54,133 bases of DNA from Chloroflexota bacterium. GTDB taxonomy: Bacteria; Chloroflexota; Anaerolineae; Aggregatilineales; Phototrophicaceae. The notes beneath the pieces were generated by a model, which had not been told where the DNA came from, made no database searches, and was given only the letters and a program-made list of their open reading frames with translations. Both the position numbers and the translations under genes were made by a program. Position 1 is the stretch's first letter. Every line of letters begins with the position of its first letter. The stretch covers positions 1 through 54,133 of the forward strand of contig WTGO01000070.1 in assembly GCA_011523515.1 (NCBI GenBank). Direction: 5' to 3'. Positions 23,749 through 34,881 of this stretch are shown one piece after another.

Positions 23749-24105
23749 CTATGTGGAAGGAAGGAATTCGACGTGATTCACTAGATCGTCGCGGTTGTAA
23801 TCTTCGCGCATCCGCGACAAGTGCCTTACCCATGTCCCAATGTAGTGTTTGTCTTGTTGTCCAAATATTATTCCGTAGTGCTTGATTCCTTCTCCCGCCA
23901 TTTGCAGGAAATGGCGGTCATTGGTACATAGCACTCGCCGCATCTGAATCGCGCGCTCCAACTGCTGGGCGTCACTTTCACCAAAGGTCCGTAGATCGCG
24001 AACCGTCAAAACATCAATGCCGCGTATAGCGAGTTGTCGGGCAATCTCAACATCCAGCTGCTCATCAAGATAAAAGCGAAGGTTTGCCGCTGGCAATGTG
24101 CTCAT
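23749..24105 (-). CDS. DUF5615 PIN-like toxin
   Basis: A 118-residue PIN-like protein of the DUF5615 type, usually the putative toxin of a two-gene module. It begins with NLRFYLDEQLDVEIARQL, carrying the acidic Asp-Glu pair, and contains RGIDVLTVRDLRTFGESDAQQLERA and VLCTNDRHFLQMA, where Asn-Asp is the second acidic site. These acidic residues suggest ribonuclease activity, which is inference. It overlaps the upstream DUF433 gene by 41 bases, so the two are co-expressed. DNA here is more AT-rich than the flanks, as is common for mobile toxin-antitoxin pairs. Confidence 0.85.
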   Translation of the reverse strand: MSTLPAANLRFYLDEQLDVEIARQLAIRGIDVLTVRDLRTFGESDAQQLERAIQMRRVLCTNDRHFLQMAGEGIKHYGIIFGQQDKHYIGTWVRHLSRMREDYNRDDLVNHVEFLPST

Positions 24106-24367
24106 CCCTCAGCTTGCGCGCTGTCGTGATCTGGTCATCAATGTCATCATCAATTTCGCGTTCATGCGCGTGATAGTAGCTGAGAGCCGCGTATACTTCC
24201 GCCAGCGAAACCTGAAAGCCCTCAGCCATTTGCTCGGGGCTGCGGTCGTGGTATCGCATTGCGACCACGATGTCCGATACGCGCAGTCCCGTGCCGATGA
24301 TACAGGGTCTGCCGCCGCGTATGTCCGGATTGCGTGTGATGAGGTTGATGCTTTCGACCGATTCCAC
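24065..24367 (-). CDS. DUF433 antitoxin
   Basis: A 100-residue protein with a DUF433 (HTH-like) domain at about 8-65. RNPDIRGGRPCIIGTGLRVSDIV is the family signature, followed by RSPEQMAEGFQVSLAEVYAALSYY. DUF433 genes regularly precede DUF5615 toxins and are thought to be the antitoxin and a DNA-binding autoregulator. The start appears to be GTG at 24367. The C-terminal part (about 70-100) is charged and probably contacts the toxin. The two genes overlap by 41 bases, more than usual. Confidence 0.85.
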   Translation of the reverse strand: MESVESINLITRNPDIRGGRPCIIGTGLRVSDIVVAMRYHDRSPEQMAEGFQVSLAEVYAALSYYHAHEREIDDDIDDQITTARKLRDEHIASGKPSLLS

Positions 24368-24513
24368 TTCGATTTCTCGCTAACAGAAGTCATTCTTTAC
24401 AATACGCATTGTTGCGGGGTCTGCAATGTGGGCTGGTAAACGCATACGGGCCGCACGGTTCCCGACTTTGGCGCCTCAACATGCAATAAGCATCGAAATT
24501 AGTACGCACATGT

Positions 24514-25416
24514 TCAATCAACAATTTTCACAGTTTCAATATCAGCAATTTCTGTGCTTCCGTAATTGGGAGGTGCATTGTTAGCATGAACTGCCCATAG
24601 TATCGCGCAAGATGTCCAGTCCAAATGAAGGTAGTTTCGTACCAGTCTAAATCTGTTGAGCCGCGTTCCCAAATTTGGAAGAATCGGCTTGTATCTGGTC
24701 GAGCCATTTTTGTCCACTGGCGTATTCTCGCAACTATACTCGCACAGATTCTCTGGATCAATATCCTCCTGATTCAACCAGTCGGTCGAATTCGCAATGA
24801 ATCCGCAAGGCACATGCAGGAATGCCACTACATATCGCGCGAAAATCGAACCCGTATTCTGCATCGTCACTTCTAAGTCACAAAACTGAAACACGTTCTC
24901 CTCGTTCACGTGATATGGAATTCTAAAGCTCAAGTCTATCCGAGGATACTGCAGTCTGCCCATGACGTCGCGGATTTCGTAATCCTCCATCGGGCGCGAT
25001 TTGAATCCGACTCGCTTATAGTAACGCTTATCAAGAGCTTGATGGGCAGTATGACTTTGGGGAATATCGACTACATAAATCGCGTCGCTTTCTGTGCCAC
25101 CAACTGACACTGGATGAATTACCAGTCCCTCGATGTTGGGCCGGATGTTGCTGATCACATTGTCTAACCATTCCTTGGAGAATTCTTGCCGATCAACTGG
25201 ATCTATGGCATCGGGCAGATGACCATTCTCGGTCACGCCGTAAATGATTATGCCGCCGTCGGAGTTCGCCATTGCCGACACATCTTTTGTGATTTCCTTC
25301 CGCTTGCCGTCAGTTTTCGCCAACGCTCCAGCAGCCTTATAATCAAGGTTCAGACTCTCTTCGACGCCATCATCAATGTATTGCTGAACTCGCCCTTCGT
25401 CCCAAGTTTCTGCCAT
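24514..25416 (-). CDS. AlbA_2 (Schlafen-type AAA_4) domain protein
   Basis: A 300-residue protein with an N-terminal AlbA_2 domain at about 10-150. The diagnostic ESLNLDYKAA, DVSAMANSDGGIIIYGVTENG (about 47-67) and the RYYKRVGFKSRPMEDYEI (about 132-149) are present. This domain is found in putative transcription regulators and in phage-defence proteins. The second half has no recognised family. Codon use and base composition are markedly more AT-rich than neighbours, and it lies beside a toxin-antitoxin pair, so I infer a transferred segment. ATGs at 25467 and 25479 would add 17 or 21 residues; the one at 25416 fits the family start best. A defence role is possible but unproven. Confidence 0.75.
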   Translation of the reverse strand: MAETWDEGRVQQYIDDGVEESLNLDYKAAGALAKTDGKRKEITKDVSAMANSDGGIIIYGVTENGHLPDAIDPVDRQEFSKEWLDNVISNIRPNIEGLVIHPVSVGGTESDAIYVVDIPQSHTAHQALDKRYYKRVGFKSRPMEDYEIRDVMGRLQYPRIDLSFRIPYHVNEENVFQFCDLEVTMQNTGSIFARYVVAFLHVPCGFIANSTDWLNQEDIDPENLCEYSCENTPVDKNGSTRYKPILPNLGTRLNRFRLVRNYLHLDWTSCAILWAVHANNAPPNYGSTEIADIETVKIVD

Positions 25417-25508
25417 TTTGCGCAGCTCTCTATTGATGTTGTACCGAATCGAGTGTAACTGCGACATTGTACGACACATTTGTTCGCATATGAAGCCAGC
25501 ATATGGCT

Positions 25509-25543
25509 GTCTCTGTCCCCTCTGCGCCTCGGTGGTGAATCCC
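25509..25543. repeat. CACAGAGG-family repeat fragment
   Basis: CTCTGTCCCCTCTGCGCCTCGG then TGGTGAATC is one arm of the CACAGAGG repeat family in inverted form. It lies immediately before the YcaQ-type glycosylase gene. Confidence 0.4.
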
Positions 25544-25568
25544 CGCGCCCCATGCTACACTCCCGCCC

Positions 25569-26792
25569 ATGACCCCAGCCATCCGCGTCAGCCGCGACGA
25601 CGTCAAGCGCCTCAGCGTTGTCAAGCAGGGCCTGCACCAGCGCCCGGCATCCAGCGACCAGGCCGCGCTCAAGCGCATCATCGAGCGCATCGGCTTGCTG
25701 CAGCTGGACTCCATCAGCGTGGTGGCGCGCAGCCACTATCTGGTGATGCTGGCCCGCGCCGGACTCTACGACCCGGCGCAGCTCGACGCCCTGTTGGACG
25801 GAGGTTTTCTCTTCGAGACCTGGGCCCACGCCATGTGCCAGTTGCCCAGCGCGCATTATCCCTGGTATCACGCCTATATCCGGCACAAGCGGGTCAACGA
25901 GAGCCAGTGGCAAATCGATCGGCTGGACATCGACATGGAGCCGGTCATCGCGCATGTGCTGGAGACGATACGCAAGCAGGGTCCGATGTCGTCGAAGGAT
26001 TTCGAGAGCGAGCGCCGCGGCGACGGCGGCTGGTGGAATTGGAAGCCGACCAAGGTGGCGCTGGAATATCTGCTCGACTACGGCGAGTTGATGATCAGCC
26101 ATCGCGTCAAGTTTCAGCGCTATTACGATTTACCCGAGCGGGTGCTGGCGCGCCACAGCTTCACGCTGGACAAGACCATCGACGACTTCAAGCGCTGGAC
26201 CATCGAGCGTGGCTTGCGGCATATCGGCATCGCCACCAGCAACCAGGTCGCCGACTACTACCGTCAGTACAAACGCGATGCCGCGCGCATTCTGGCCGAT
26301 ATGGAGCGCGCCGGCGAGGCGCTGCCGGTTGAGGTCGAGGGCTGGCGGGACGCCGCCTACATCCATCGCGATGATCTGCATCTTCTGGAGCAGGCGCTGG
26401 CCGGCGATCACGAGCCGAGGCTGACCGTTTTTCTGTCGCCCTTCGACAACCTGTTCTGGGACCGTGACCGCGACAAGGCGCTCTGGGATTTTTTCTATCG
26501 CATCGAGGTCTATACGCCCAAAGCCAAGCGCGTCCACGGCTATTACGTCATGCCGATTCTGCACGGCTGCGAGCTGATCGGGCGCATCGACCCCAAAGTC
26601 GACCGCAAGCGCAAGCGCCTCATCTTCAACAACCTGCATCTGGAGCGGGGGGTGAAGCTCAACGGCGCGCTCAATCGCGGGCTGATCGGCGCCATTCGCG
26701 AGTTCATGGCCTTCCACGGCTGCGACAGCTTTGAGCTGGTCAAGTGCAATCGGGCGCCGCTGGAGCGCAGGCTGCGCAAAGCCTTGGCCTGA
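25569..26792 (+). CDS. YcaQ/AlkX-type DNA glycosylase
   Basis: A 407-residue winged-helix protein of the AlkZ-like family (formerly DUF1006), which unhooks DNA interstrand crosslinks and removes alkylated bases. The catalytic QxD motif is Gln45-Leu46-Asp47 in LLQLDSISVVARSHYLVM. QxD marks the YcaQ/AlkX branch, as opposed to QxQ in AlkZ. Three winged-helix repeats are expected; ARHSFTLDKTIDDFKRWTIERGLRHIGIAT (roughly 190-220) and LSPFDNLFWDRDR (about 292-304) are typical later segments. RHS/SPFDNL loops are intact. It stands alone. No antibiotic cluster is next to it, so self-resistance, seen for AlkZ, is not suggested. Confidence 0.9.
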   Translation: MTPAIRVSRDDVKRLSVVKQGLHQRPASSDQAALKRIIERIGLLQLDSISVVARSHYLVMLARAGLYDPAQLDALLDGGFLFETWAHAMCQLPSAHYPWYHAYIRHKRVNESQWQIDRLDIDMEPVIAHVLETIRKQGPMSSKDFESERRGDGGWWNWKPTKVALEYLLDYGELMISHRVKFQRYYDLPERVLARHSFTLDKTIDDFKRWTIERGLRHIGIATSNQVADYYRQYKRDAARILADMERAGEALPVEVEGWRDAAYIHRDDLHLLEQALAGDHEPRLTVFLSPFDNLFWDRDRDKALWDFFYRIEVYTPKAKRVHGYYVMPILHGCELIGRIDPKVDRKRKRLIFNNLHLERGVKLNGALNRGLIGAIREFMAFHGCDSFELVKCNRAPLERRLRKALA

Positions 26793-26815
26793 GCGGAAAT
26801 CCACCTGGCAAACCC

Positions 26816-26824
26816 TGTTATAAT
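26816..26824 (+). promoter_or_regulatory. Extended -10 promoter TGTTATAAT
   Basis: A consensus TATAAT with the upstream TG extension lies 32 bases before the start at 26857. No -35 hexamer stands out, as usual for extended -10 promoters. Confidence 0.6.
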
Positions 26825-26856
26825 GGTCGTAAGGGACGGTCAGGCGCGGGACGCCC

Positions 26857-27774
26857 ATGCAAGCCAGCATTGCGGAGATACTGGATAAGCGCGATCGCTT
26901 CGCCGGTCGTGTCGTGAATGTCGACGGCATCTTGCTCATCACCGATTACGACCGCGCCAGCGCGCATTTCGAGCAAGTCTGGCTGGTGAAGCAACGGAGC
27001 CCGCGCGACAGCGCCATCCGCGCCCGGCCCATCCGCAGCGATTCCACGCTGTGGCACGGATTGTCCCGCTTGAATCCGCGCCACATGGCCGGCTTCCAGA
27101 CCTATCGCGTGCACGATGCCGTGCGCGCCTGCGTGCGCGTACTGGACCCGCCAATGAGCGAGTCTGAGCCCGCGATAGACATCTTGACCGCCGCCATTTA
27201 CCGCAGCCAATTCACGCTTTACGTGGGTGAAAAGGGCGTCCGCCTGGACCAGGCGCTGCCGGCCGGTACGTCAATCGCCGCCGTCCCCGATGTTCGGGCC
27301 AATATCGCCCGCTTCCTGGGCCGCCGCTGCTTCGTTTACGGCACGCTGGTCGTGCGTTCGTCGCCGGCGGCGCAATTCTTGCTGCCGGGCCGGATTCCCT
27401 ATTCGCGCGATTTCCGCAACAGCCTGGCGCGCAGCAGTGATGACGAGATCAACGACGATTGGCTGGCCGACATTGAGTACCCGCAGAGCGACAACAAGCC
27501 GCCGGTTTATGATTCGCTACCGGAGTCGATCCACATTGACCGGGATTACGCCATTAAGGAGCAACTTTCGGTTTTGCCTGGCATCAACCAGACCATCGTC
27601 AAGCCGGCTATCGTGGCTGGCAGGTTAGGCGCGCGCGACCACGAAGAGCATTTCGCCACGCTCGGCGATGTCGAGGATGTCTACCTGCAGAATGTCTGTT
27701 ACGGCAAGCCGGGCAAGTCGCTGGAATCGGTCATCAAGCTGAAGAATTTCGAAGTCGCGCCCAGGGAAATCTAG
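26857..27774 (+). CDS. Hypothetical protein
   Basis: A 305-residue protein I cannot place in a family. The start RDRFAGRVVNVDGILLITD and the later RFLGRRCFVYGTLVV are both beta-strand rich and resemble each other, so two OB-like or similar small beta-barrel units are possible. No signal peptide or membrane segment is visible. A consensus extended -10 promoter lies 32 bases before the start. Its last 41 bases overlap, tail to tail, the end of the VWA protein gene on the other strand, which is unusual and may cause antisense interference. Confidence 0.7.
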   Translation: MQASIAEILDKRDRFAGRVVNVDGILLITDYDRASAHFEQVWLVKQRSPRDSAIRARPIRSDSTLWHGLSRLNPRHMAGFQTYRVHDAVRACVRVLDPPMSESEPAIDILTAAIYRSQFTLYVGEKGVRLDQALPAGTSIAAVPDVRANIARFLGRRCFVYGTLVVRSSPAAQFLLPGRIPYSRDFRNSLARSSDDEINDDWLADIEYPQSDNKPPVYDSLPESIHIDRDYAIKEQLSVLPGINQTIVKPAIVAGRLGARDHEEHFATLGDVEDVYLQNVCYGKPGKSLESVIKLKNFEVAPREI

Positions 27775-29683
27775 GGCTGCCGGGCGCCGCCCGCAGGAGG
27801 GTCGGCACTTGCAGGCGCCGGTGGTAGACGGCCCACTCGATCGCCAGCAGCAGCAGCGCCGCCAGCGCCATCAGCGTCCAGAATTCCCGCAAACCCAGTT
27901 GCTCATCGGCTTGCGCTGCGGCCTGACCGCCGCCCAGTTGCAGTTCGGCTTGCGGCCGGGGCGTGATGTCGCTCTCGCCGGTGGCGAAGAGGTTGACGGC
28001 GAAGCGCTGCGCTTGAGTCACCTCGCCCGCCTGCAAGACTTCCAGCCGATAAAGGCCCAGCTGGCCGGTATCGGTGTAGGCCAGGGTCTCGCCCTCGGCG
28101 GCCAGCTCCGTCACGCGGCCGTCGGGCGCGGTGATGCGCAGGCTGTCGGCCAGCAACGGCGGCGAGATCTGCAGCAGGTCGCCGACGCTGAGGCCATCGG
28201 GCAGGGGCACGATGTCGGCCGGCGAGAACCAGTCGATCAGGTTGGCCATCAGCACGGGATAAGCGATCAAGAGCGGCAGATTGGAATCACGCAGATCAAA
28301 TGGCAGGATGGCGACTTGCCGCGCGTTGATCTCACCGGCCAACAAGACCGCGGCTTCCGGCGCCTGGATCAAGGGCTGCGCCCAAGCGGCGTTCAGCTCG
28401 CGTACTTGCAGCAAGCTCATCTCGTCGAGGTCGACGTAGGCAGTGATGGGCGATTCTTCAGCTGAGACGATGATCTCGTCAGACGGCTCCAGCAGCGGGC
28501 CGAGCGTGAATAGCGGCGTTGAATTGGGCGGGTTTATCAGAAGCATGTCGCCAGCGGGCAGCGTGTTGGGCAGCCAGCCGTCGAATACGTAGAGGTCGAA
28601 GGCGTCGGCGGGCAAGCGTCTGTTCTCGACATTGCCGCGGAAGGTTTGCACGCCGGGCAAGCTGCGCAGAGCCTGCTCGAGGAAGAGATTGCCCATCTGC
28701 GATACGTAGTAGACGCGCCGCGTATTCACTTCGTTGCGGACGGTCCAGGCGCGGTTGTCGAGCGCTAGGAAATCTTGCGCATCGTTGTCGAATGTCAGTA
28801 CCGCCGAGAGCGTCTCAAAGGGCTCGCTGATGGGCTCGTCAAAGGGGATGGGCAGTTGGCTGCGCGGTGGGATCGTGCCGCTGCGGGAGAGGCGCAAGAC
28901 ATCATCCAGACGGATGACCAGCGAGATCTCGGCCGCTTCAGCGCCGTAATTCGTCACTTGCGCGAAGAGCTGCGGCGGCTTCCCGCCGGCTAAGGCGCGG
29001 GTCGCCAGCGCTGTGATGGCCACATTGTCGGCTGATTCGCCGATGGGCACGACGATTGGCTGCGGGATATTGGCCGGCAGGCTGGTCGCCGCGCCTACAC
29101 CGCCGTCGGTGATCATAACGATGCTGAAGTTTTCGGCACCGGCCGCGCCAGCCGCCGCCAGCGTCAGCGCCGTATCCCAATCGCCGGCGCCATGGCTCAC
29201 GCTCATGCCGGCCAAGGCGCGGCGCAGCTGGTTCTTGTCGGCGGTGTAGGCGGTCAGCGGCTCGGCGACATCGGCCACGCGGATCAGCGAGATAGTATCG
29301 CGGGGGTTCATGTTGTTGACGATCTGCTGCGCCTGTTCGATGGCGGCCGCAAAGCGCGAGCCACCCGCGACATCGGTGGCTGTCATGCTGGCCGAGGCGT
29401 CCAGCAGCAGCGCGATCTTGCCAGCGCTGATGGTGGGCACAGTGATGAATGGGCGCGCCAAAGCCAGCACCAGCAGCAGCAGAATCAGCAGCTGCAGGAA
29501 TAGCAGCAAGTTGCGCCGCAGTCGCTGCCAGGGCGTATTGGCTTCGGTATCCTGCACCACCTGTCGCCAGAGAAAGGTGCTGGATATCAGCACCTCGCGC
29601 CGCCGCAGGCGCAGCATGTAGAGCAGCAGGATAGGTATGGCAATGGCCAGGGCGGCGAAAGCGGCCGGCGCCAGAAAAGACAT
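27734..29683 (-). CDS. BatA-like VWA membrane protein
   Basis: A 649-residue membrane protein with the aerotolerance-regulator (BatA) N-terminal region. Two hydrophobic helices lie at about 3-25 and 60-83 (LLLFLQLLILLLLVLALARPF). They flank the LRRREVLISSTFLWRQV motif. A von Willebrand factor A domain follows at about 88-240 with the metal site DASASM (Asp-x-Ser-x-Ser) and MITDGG. Beta-rich domains fill the rest, and a final transmembrane helix is near 605-625. Such proteins are often encoded with MoxR ATPases; none is seen here. The gene ends inside the 26857 gene on the opposite strand. Confidence 0.88.
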   Translation of the reverse strand: MSFLAPAAFAALAIAIPILLLYMLRLRRREVLISSTFLWRQVVQDTEANTPWQRLRRNLLLFLQLLILLLLVLALARPFITVPTISAGKIALLLDASASMTATDVAGGSRFAAAIEQAQQIVNNMNPRDTISLIRVADVAEPLTAYTADKNQLRRALAGMSVSHGAGDWDTALTLAAAGAAGAENFSIVMITDGGVGAATSLPANIPQPIVVPIGESADNVAITALATRALAGGKPPQLFAQVTNYGAEAAEISLVIRLDDVLRLSRSGTIPPRSQLPIPFDEPISEPFETLSAVLTFDNDAQDFLALDNRAWTVRNEVNTRRVYYVSQMGNLFLEQALRSLPGVQTFRGNVENRRLPADAFDLYVFDGWLPNTLPAGDMLLINPPNSTPLFTLGPLLEPSDEIIVSAEESPITAYVDLDEMSLLQVRELNAAWAQPLIQAPEAAVLLAGEINARQVAILPFDLRDSNLPLLIAYPVLMANLIDWFSPADIVPLPDGLSVGDLLQISPPLLADSLRITAPDGRVTELAAEGETLAYTDTGQLGLYRLEVLQAGEVTQAQRFAVNLFATGESDITPRPQAELQLGGGQAAAQADEQLGLREFWTLMALAALLLLAIEWAVYHRRLQVPTLLRAAPGSPRFPWARLRNSSA

Positions 29684-29760
29684 GCTCGTCCTTTTTTCGT
29701 GAAATAGCGCGGATGGAGTATATCATGCTCGGCTGAGCGCGAGTATGCGGGGCTGCCGGG

Positions 29761-29850
29761 GGATTCACTACAGAGGCACAGCAGTAGCTCCGGGTTCGTC
29801 CTGAAAAATCTTACCACCGAGTACATTGAGGAAAAAAGAGGACACAGAGC
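29761..29850. repeat. CACAGAGG-family repeat fragments
   Basis: TTCACTACAGAGGCACAG (29764-29781) and TTACCACCGAGTAC plus GAGGACACAGAGC (29810-29850) are two direct-orientation copies of the family. They lie in the 272-base gap upstream of the BatA-like gene. At 29925-29955 the gap also has GCGTAGACACAGCG and TCGCCCCTGCAA fragments shared with other gaps. Confidence 0.45.
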
Positions 29851-29955
29851 ATTACGGCCGGGACGACGCTAAATGGCACCCGAGAATTCGCGATTGAATC
29901 TTCGGGAGATTCACAGCCGTGCGTAGACACAGCGGTTCAATCGCCCCTGCAAGGC

Positions 29956-30390
29956 TTAGTTTTCGTCGCGCACGGATTGAGGCAGGTTTTGCAGGTGAGC
30001 GTCGAGCGCCGCCAGGGCCGCGCGCGTCTGGGGGGGAATTCCAACTACTTCAAGAAACTGAGAGACGCGATATTGGTCGTTCATATTGCTGGCGTTCACA
30101 ACTGTCATCGAGAAGGCGTCGTCCAGGCGGATGAGGCGCGGGTACTCGTTGACCAAGTTGTGGCGCACCATCTGCAGCGTCCGCTCCAGGCTGGTGGGGC
30201 GTCCGTCCAGCTTGAGCTGCAGCGCGGCGAGATCAAGACGCTGGGCGGCGGCGGCGTTTTCCGCCTGCTTCACCAATTCCAGACCACGCGCGATCCAGGT
30301 TTCCAGCGGCCGATAGCGCGCCGGCGTCAATGACTCGCCGCGCAGGGTCAGGCGCAAGGCTTGCGTCAATGCGCGCAGGAAGCGAATCAT
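29956..30390 (-). CDS. Hypothetical helical protein
   Basis: A 144-residue protein rich in Leu, Ala and Arg, without a recognised domain, signal peptide or membrane helix. The first 80 residues are strongly amphipathic (LTQALRLTLRGESLTPARYRP; AENAAAAQRLDLAALQLKL). Its start overlaps the stop of the FAD oxidoreductase gene by four bases (ATGA), so the two are translationally coupled and probably work together. I cannot say whether it is a subunit or chaperone. Confidence 0.65.
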   Translation of the reverse strand: MIRFLRALTQALRLTLRGESLTPARYRPLETWIARGLELVKQAENAAAAQRLDLAALQLKLDGRPTSLERTLQMVRHNLVNEYPRLIRLDDAFSMTVVNASNMNDQYRVSQFLEVVGIPPQTRAALAALDAHLQNLPQSVRDEN

Positions 30391-31349
30391 GGCCGGCGTC
30401 TCGCTTGCAAATAGGCTTCTGCCGACTGCGCCGCGTTACGCCCCATGTCGAGCCGTTCGTTCAGCCGCGCGATGTCGCAGATTGTCGGCGAGTCCAGGCA
30501 ATAATCGCTGCCGATCAGAGACAAGCCAGCGGGCAGCGGCGCATTGATCTGGCGCATCGAGTTTGCGTGGGCCGCGTCGCAGGTTGAATCGAGGTCGGCC
30601 TCGGACCAGTGGTCGGCGCGGGCGACGATGGGCGCGGCGCAGAGGCCGAGGTACTCGACGGTGTCACGGATGACGGACTCGGGCGTCTGGTCGGGGGCGG
30701 CGCGGATTCCCGCTTGCAGCAGCCGGTGCTGGCGGTCGGGCACGCGGCCGGGCGCGTCGGTCGACAGCAGGAAGCGCAGGGTCTCATCAAGCTTGTGGTC
30801 AAACGACGCTGGCAAGCCATCTGCTTGGCAGCCCAGCGAGACCCGCCAAATCGACTCATAGCGGAAGTCGCTGAGCCGCTCGGCCGCTTCGGGCGCCAGA
30901 TTGCGCAGGATACGCGCCGCGTAACGCGCCGGCGCCGCCAGGATCAGCGCGCCGGCGTCGTAGACCAGGCCGTTTTCCAGGCAGATGGCGTAGCGGCCGC
31001 GCCAGCGCCCGATGGAGCTGACCGCCATGCGCATCAGACGGCCACCCTGCAGCGGACGCGCCAGCGCTTGAATCAGCGACTCGGTTCCGGCACGAAAGAC
31101 GAAGGCAGCGTCCGCTACCGGGCAAACCTGCTCGCTCAAACCAAGTTCAGCCAGCCAGGGTTCGTCAGCGAGCGAGCGCAGTACATAGGCGCCGGCATCC
31201 ATGACGAAGCCGCGCTCGGCGATTGATTGGATGCCGCCGCCGAGGCGCCGCTTCACTTCGATAAGTGTGTAGCGCAGGTTCGATTTCTCGAGCTGGTAGC
31301 AGGCTGCCAGTCCGCTGAGCCCGCCGCCGATTACAACCACATCGCGCAT
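30387..31349 (-). CDS. FAD-dependent amine oxidase-like protein
   Basis: A 320-residue flavoprotein. The N-terminal Rossmann FAD site is VVVIGGGLSGLAACYQLE (GxGxxG, about 4-21), followed by YTLIEVKRRLGGGIQS, the typical second motif of amine oxidases and protoporphyrinogen oxidases. The C-terminal FAD contact is LIGSDYCLDSPTICDI near 278-293. It is shorter than most family members (about 450 residues), mainly by a reduced substrate domain. The ATG at 31349 is chosen because GxGxxG proteins start close to this motif. It is coupled to the hypothetical gene at 29956. Substrate unknown. Confidence 0.82.
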   Translation of the reverse strand: MRDVVVIGGGLSGLAACYQLEKSNLRYTLIEVKRRLGGGIQSIAERGFVMDAGAYVLRSLADEPWLAELGLSEQVCPVADAAFVFRAGTESLIQALARPLQGGRLMRMAVSSIGRWRGRYAICLENGLVYDAGALILAAPARYAARILRNLAPEAAERLSDFRYESIWRVSLGCQADGLPASFDHKLDETLRFLLSTDAPGRVPDRQHRLLQAGIRAAPDQTPESVIRDTVEYLGLCAAPIVARADHWSEADLDSTCDAAHANSMRQINAPLPAGLSLIGSDYCLDSPTICDIARLNERLDMGRNAAQSAEAYLQARRRP

Positions 31350-31497
31350 TTTTTCGCTCGGATTCGCCTGGCGATGCGCCCAAGCATAGCGGAAATCTGT
31401 GCCTGGCGTAAGTCGGCGCAAGCGATTGGTTTATGGGCTTAGAAACGCCGGTTACGGAATAGCCCGCCGCTTTGCCTACGCTCTTTCCAGCGAACGG

Positions 31498-31524
31498 TTG
31501 ACGGGTCCAGACTGCCACTACAAT
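31498..31524 (+). promoter_or_regulatory. Promoter before broken beta-helix gene
   Basis: TTGACG (31498-31503) and TACAAT (31519-31524) are spaced by 15 bases, slightly short. GGAG at 31541-31544 and an ATG at 31554 follow, so the remnant keeps its expression signals. Confidence 0.5.
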
Positions 31525-31553
31525 GGTCGTGAACACAAATGGAGTGCTATGCC

Positions 31554-31748
31554 ATGATTACTTCCAGCAGATTCTCGAGCACCGTTTGCCTGGCGCTCGC
31601 GGCGGCGCGCTCGCTAATGCGCCGGGCGACTTTACCATCGTAAGCAGCCAATTCATGAACAGCTAACGGTTCGGCGGCGGATCAGCGCGGCAGAGCACGC
31701 CCGCAAGCGTCAGGCTGTGACATCGGCGCGTATGAATTCGCTCATTAG
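31554..31748 (+). pseudogene. Remnant of a secreted beta-helix surface protein
   Basis: The first frame gives a signal peptide (MITSSRFSSTVCLALAAA). A shift then continues as ALANAPGDFTIVSSQFMNS-stop. A third frame then gives ANGSAADQRGRARPQASG followed by CDIGAYEFAH and a stop at 31746-31748. The DQRG.ARPQ...CDIGAYEF ending is typical of CSLREA/right-handed beta-helix surface proteins. So the start and end of such a gene remain, with the middle deleted and frames broken. Promoter and ribosome site are still in place. Confidence 0.6.
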
Positions 31749-31777
31749 AGGACTGTAAGGCAGGGCGCGTTTGCGAG

Positions 31778-31783
31778 TATAAT
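31778..31783 (+). promoter_or_regulatory. TATAAT -10 box before fur-like gene
   Basis: A perfect TATAAT overlaps the ATG at 31782, which therefore lies before the expected transcript start. This moves the likely start of translation to the ATG at 31818. Confidence 0.6.
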
Positions 31784-31817
31784 GCGGGCTGCGCATAAAG
31801 CGAAAGACAAGCCCGGC

Positions 31818-32263
31818 ATGCCCGCGGACAATCCCTACATTCAGAGTTTGAAGCAGGCCGGTTACCGCTTGACGCAGGCGCGCTTGACCGTGCTTGAAGT
31901 GCTGGAAGCAGAGCACGGGCATATCACGTCGGCCGACGTACTGAAACAAGTAGAGCGCATCAACCCGGCGATCGGGCGCGCCAGCGTCTTTCGCACGCTA
32001 GAGTTGTTCACGCAGCTGGGATTCATCCGCCCCACGTATATCCATACCAGCGTGACGCCGACCTATGTCATGATGCACGGCGGGCATCATCACCACGTCA
32101 TCTGCACCGAATGCAAGCGCTTTTTCGAGTTTGCCAACTGCGGGCTGGACGTCTTGAAAGCCAACTTGCAGCGCGAACTCGATGTGCAGATTCGCGGGCA
32201 CCTGCTGGAATTTTACGGCGTCTGCGCCGATTGCCGCGGGCCGAGTCACGCGGAGCAGAAGGC

Positions 32264-32267
<4 letters not shown>
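31818..32267 (+). CDS. Fur family metalloregulator
   Basis: A 149-residue winged-helix regulator. The DNA-binding domain covers about 5-80 ([43 protein letters not shown]). The dimerisation domain has a metal site [13 protein letters not shown] near 83-95 and a second CxxC (CADC) near the end, the usual structural zinc pairs. It may sense iron, zinc or peroxide; the residues do not decide. Its stop overlaps the thiolase GTG by four bases, so it is the first gene of an operon with the thiolase and CoA-transferase. A -10 box at 31778 rules out the upstream ATG at 31782. Confidence 0.9.

Positions 32268-34877
<2,610 letters not shown>

Positions 34878-34881
<4 letters not shown>

Noticed and set aside
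31782..31817. Upstream ATG as start of the Fur-type regulator
   Set aside because: It overlaps the TATAAT box, so it lies before the transcript start; the ATG at 31818 also fits the family.
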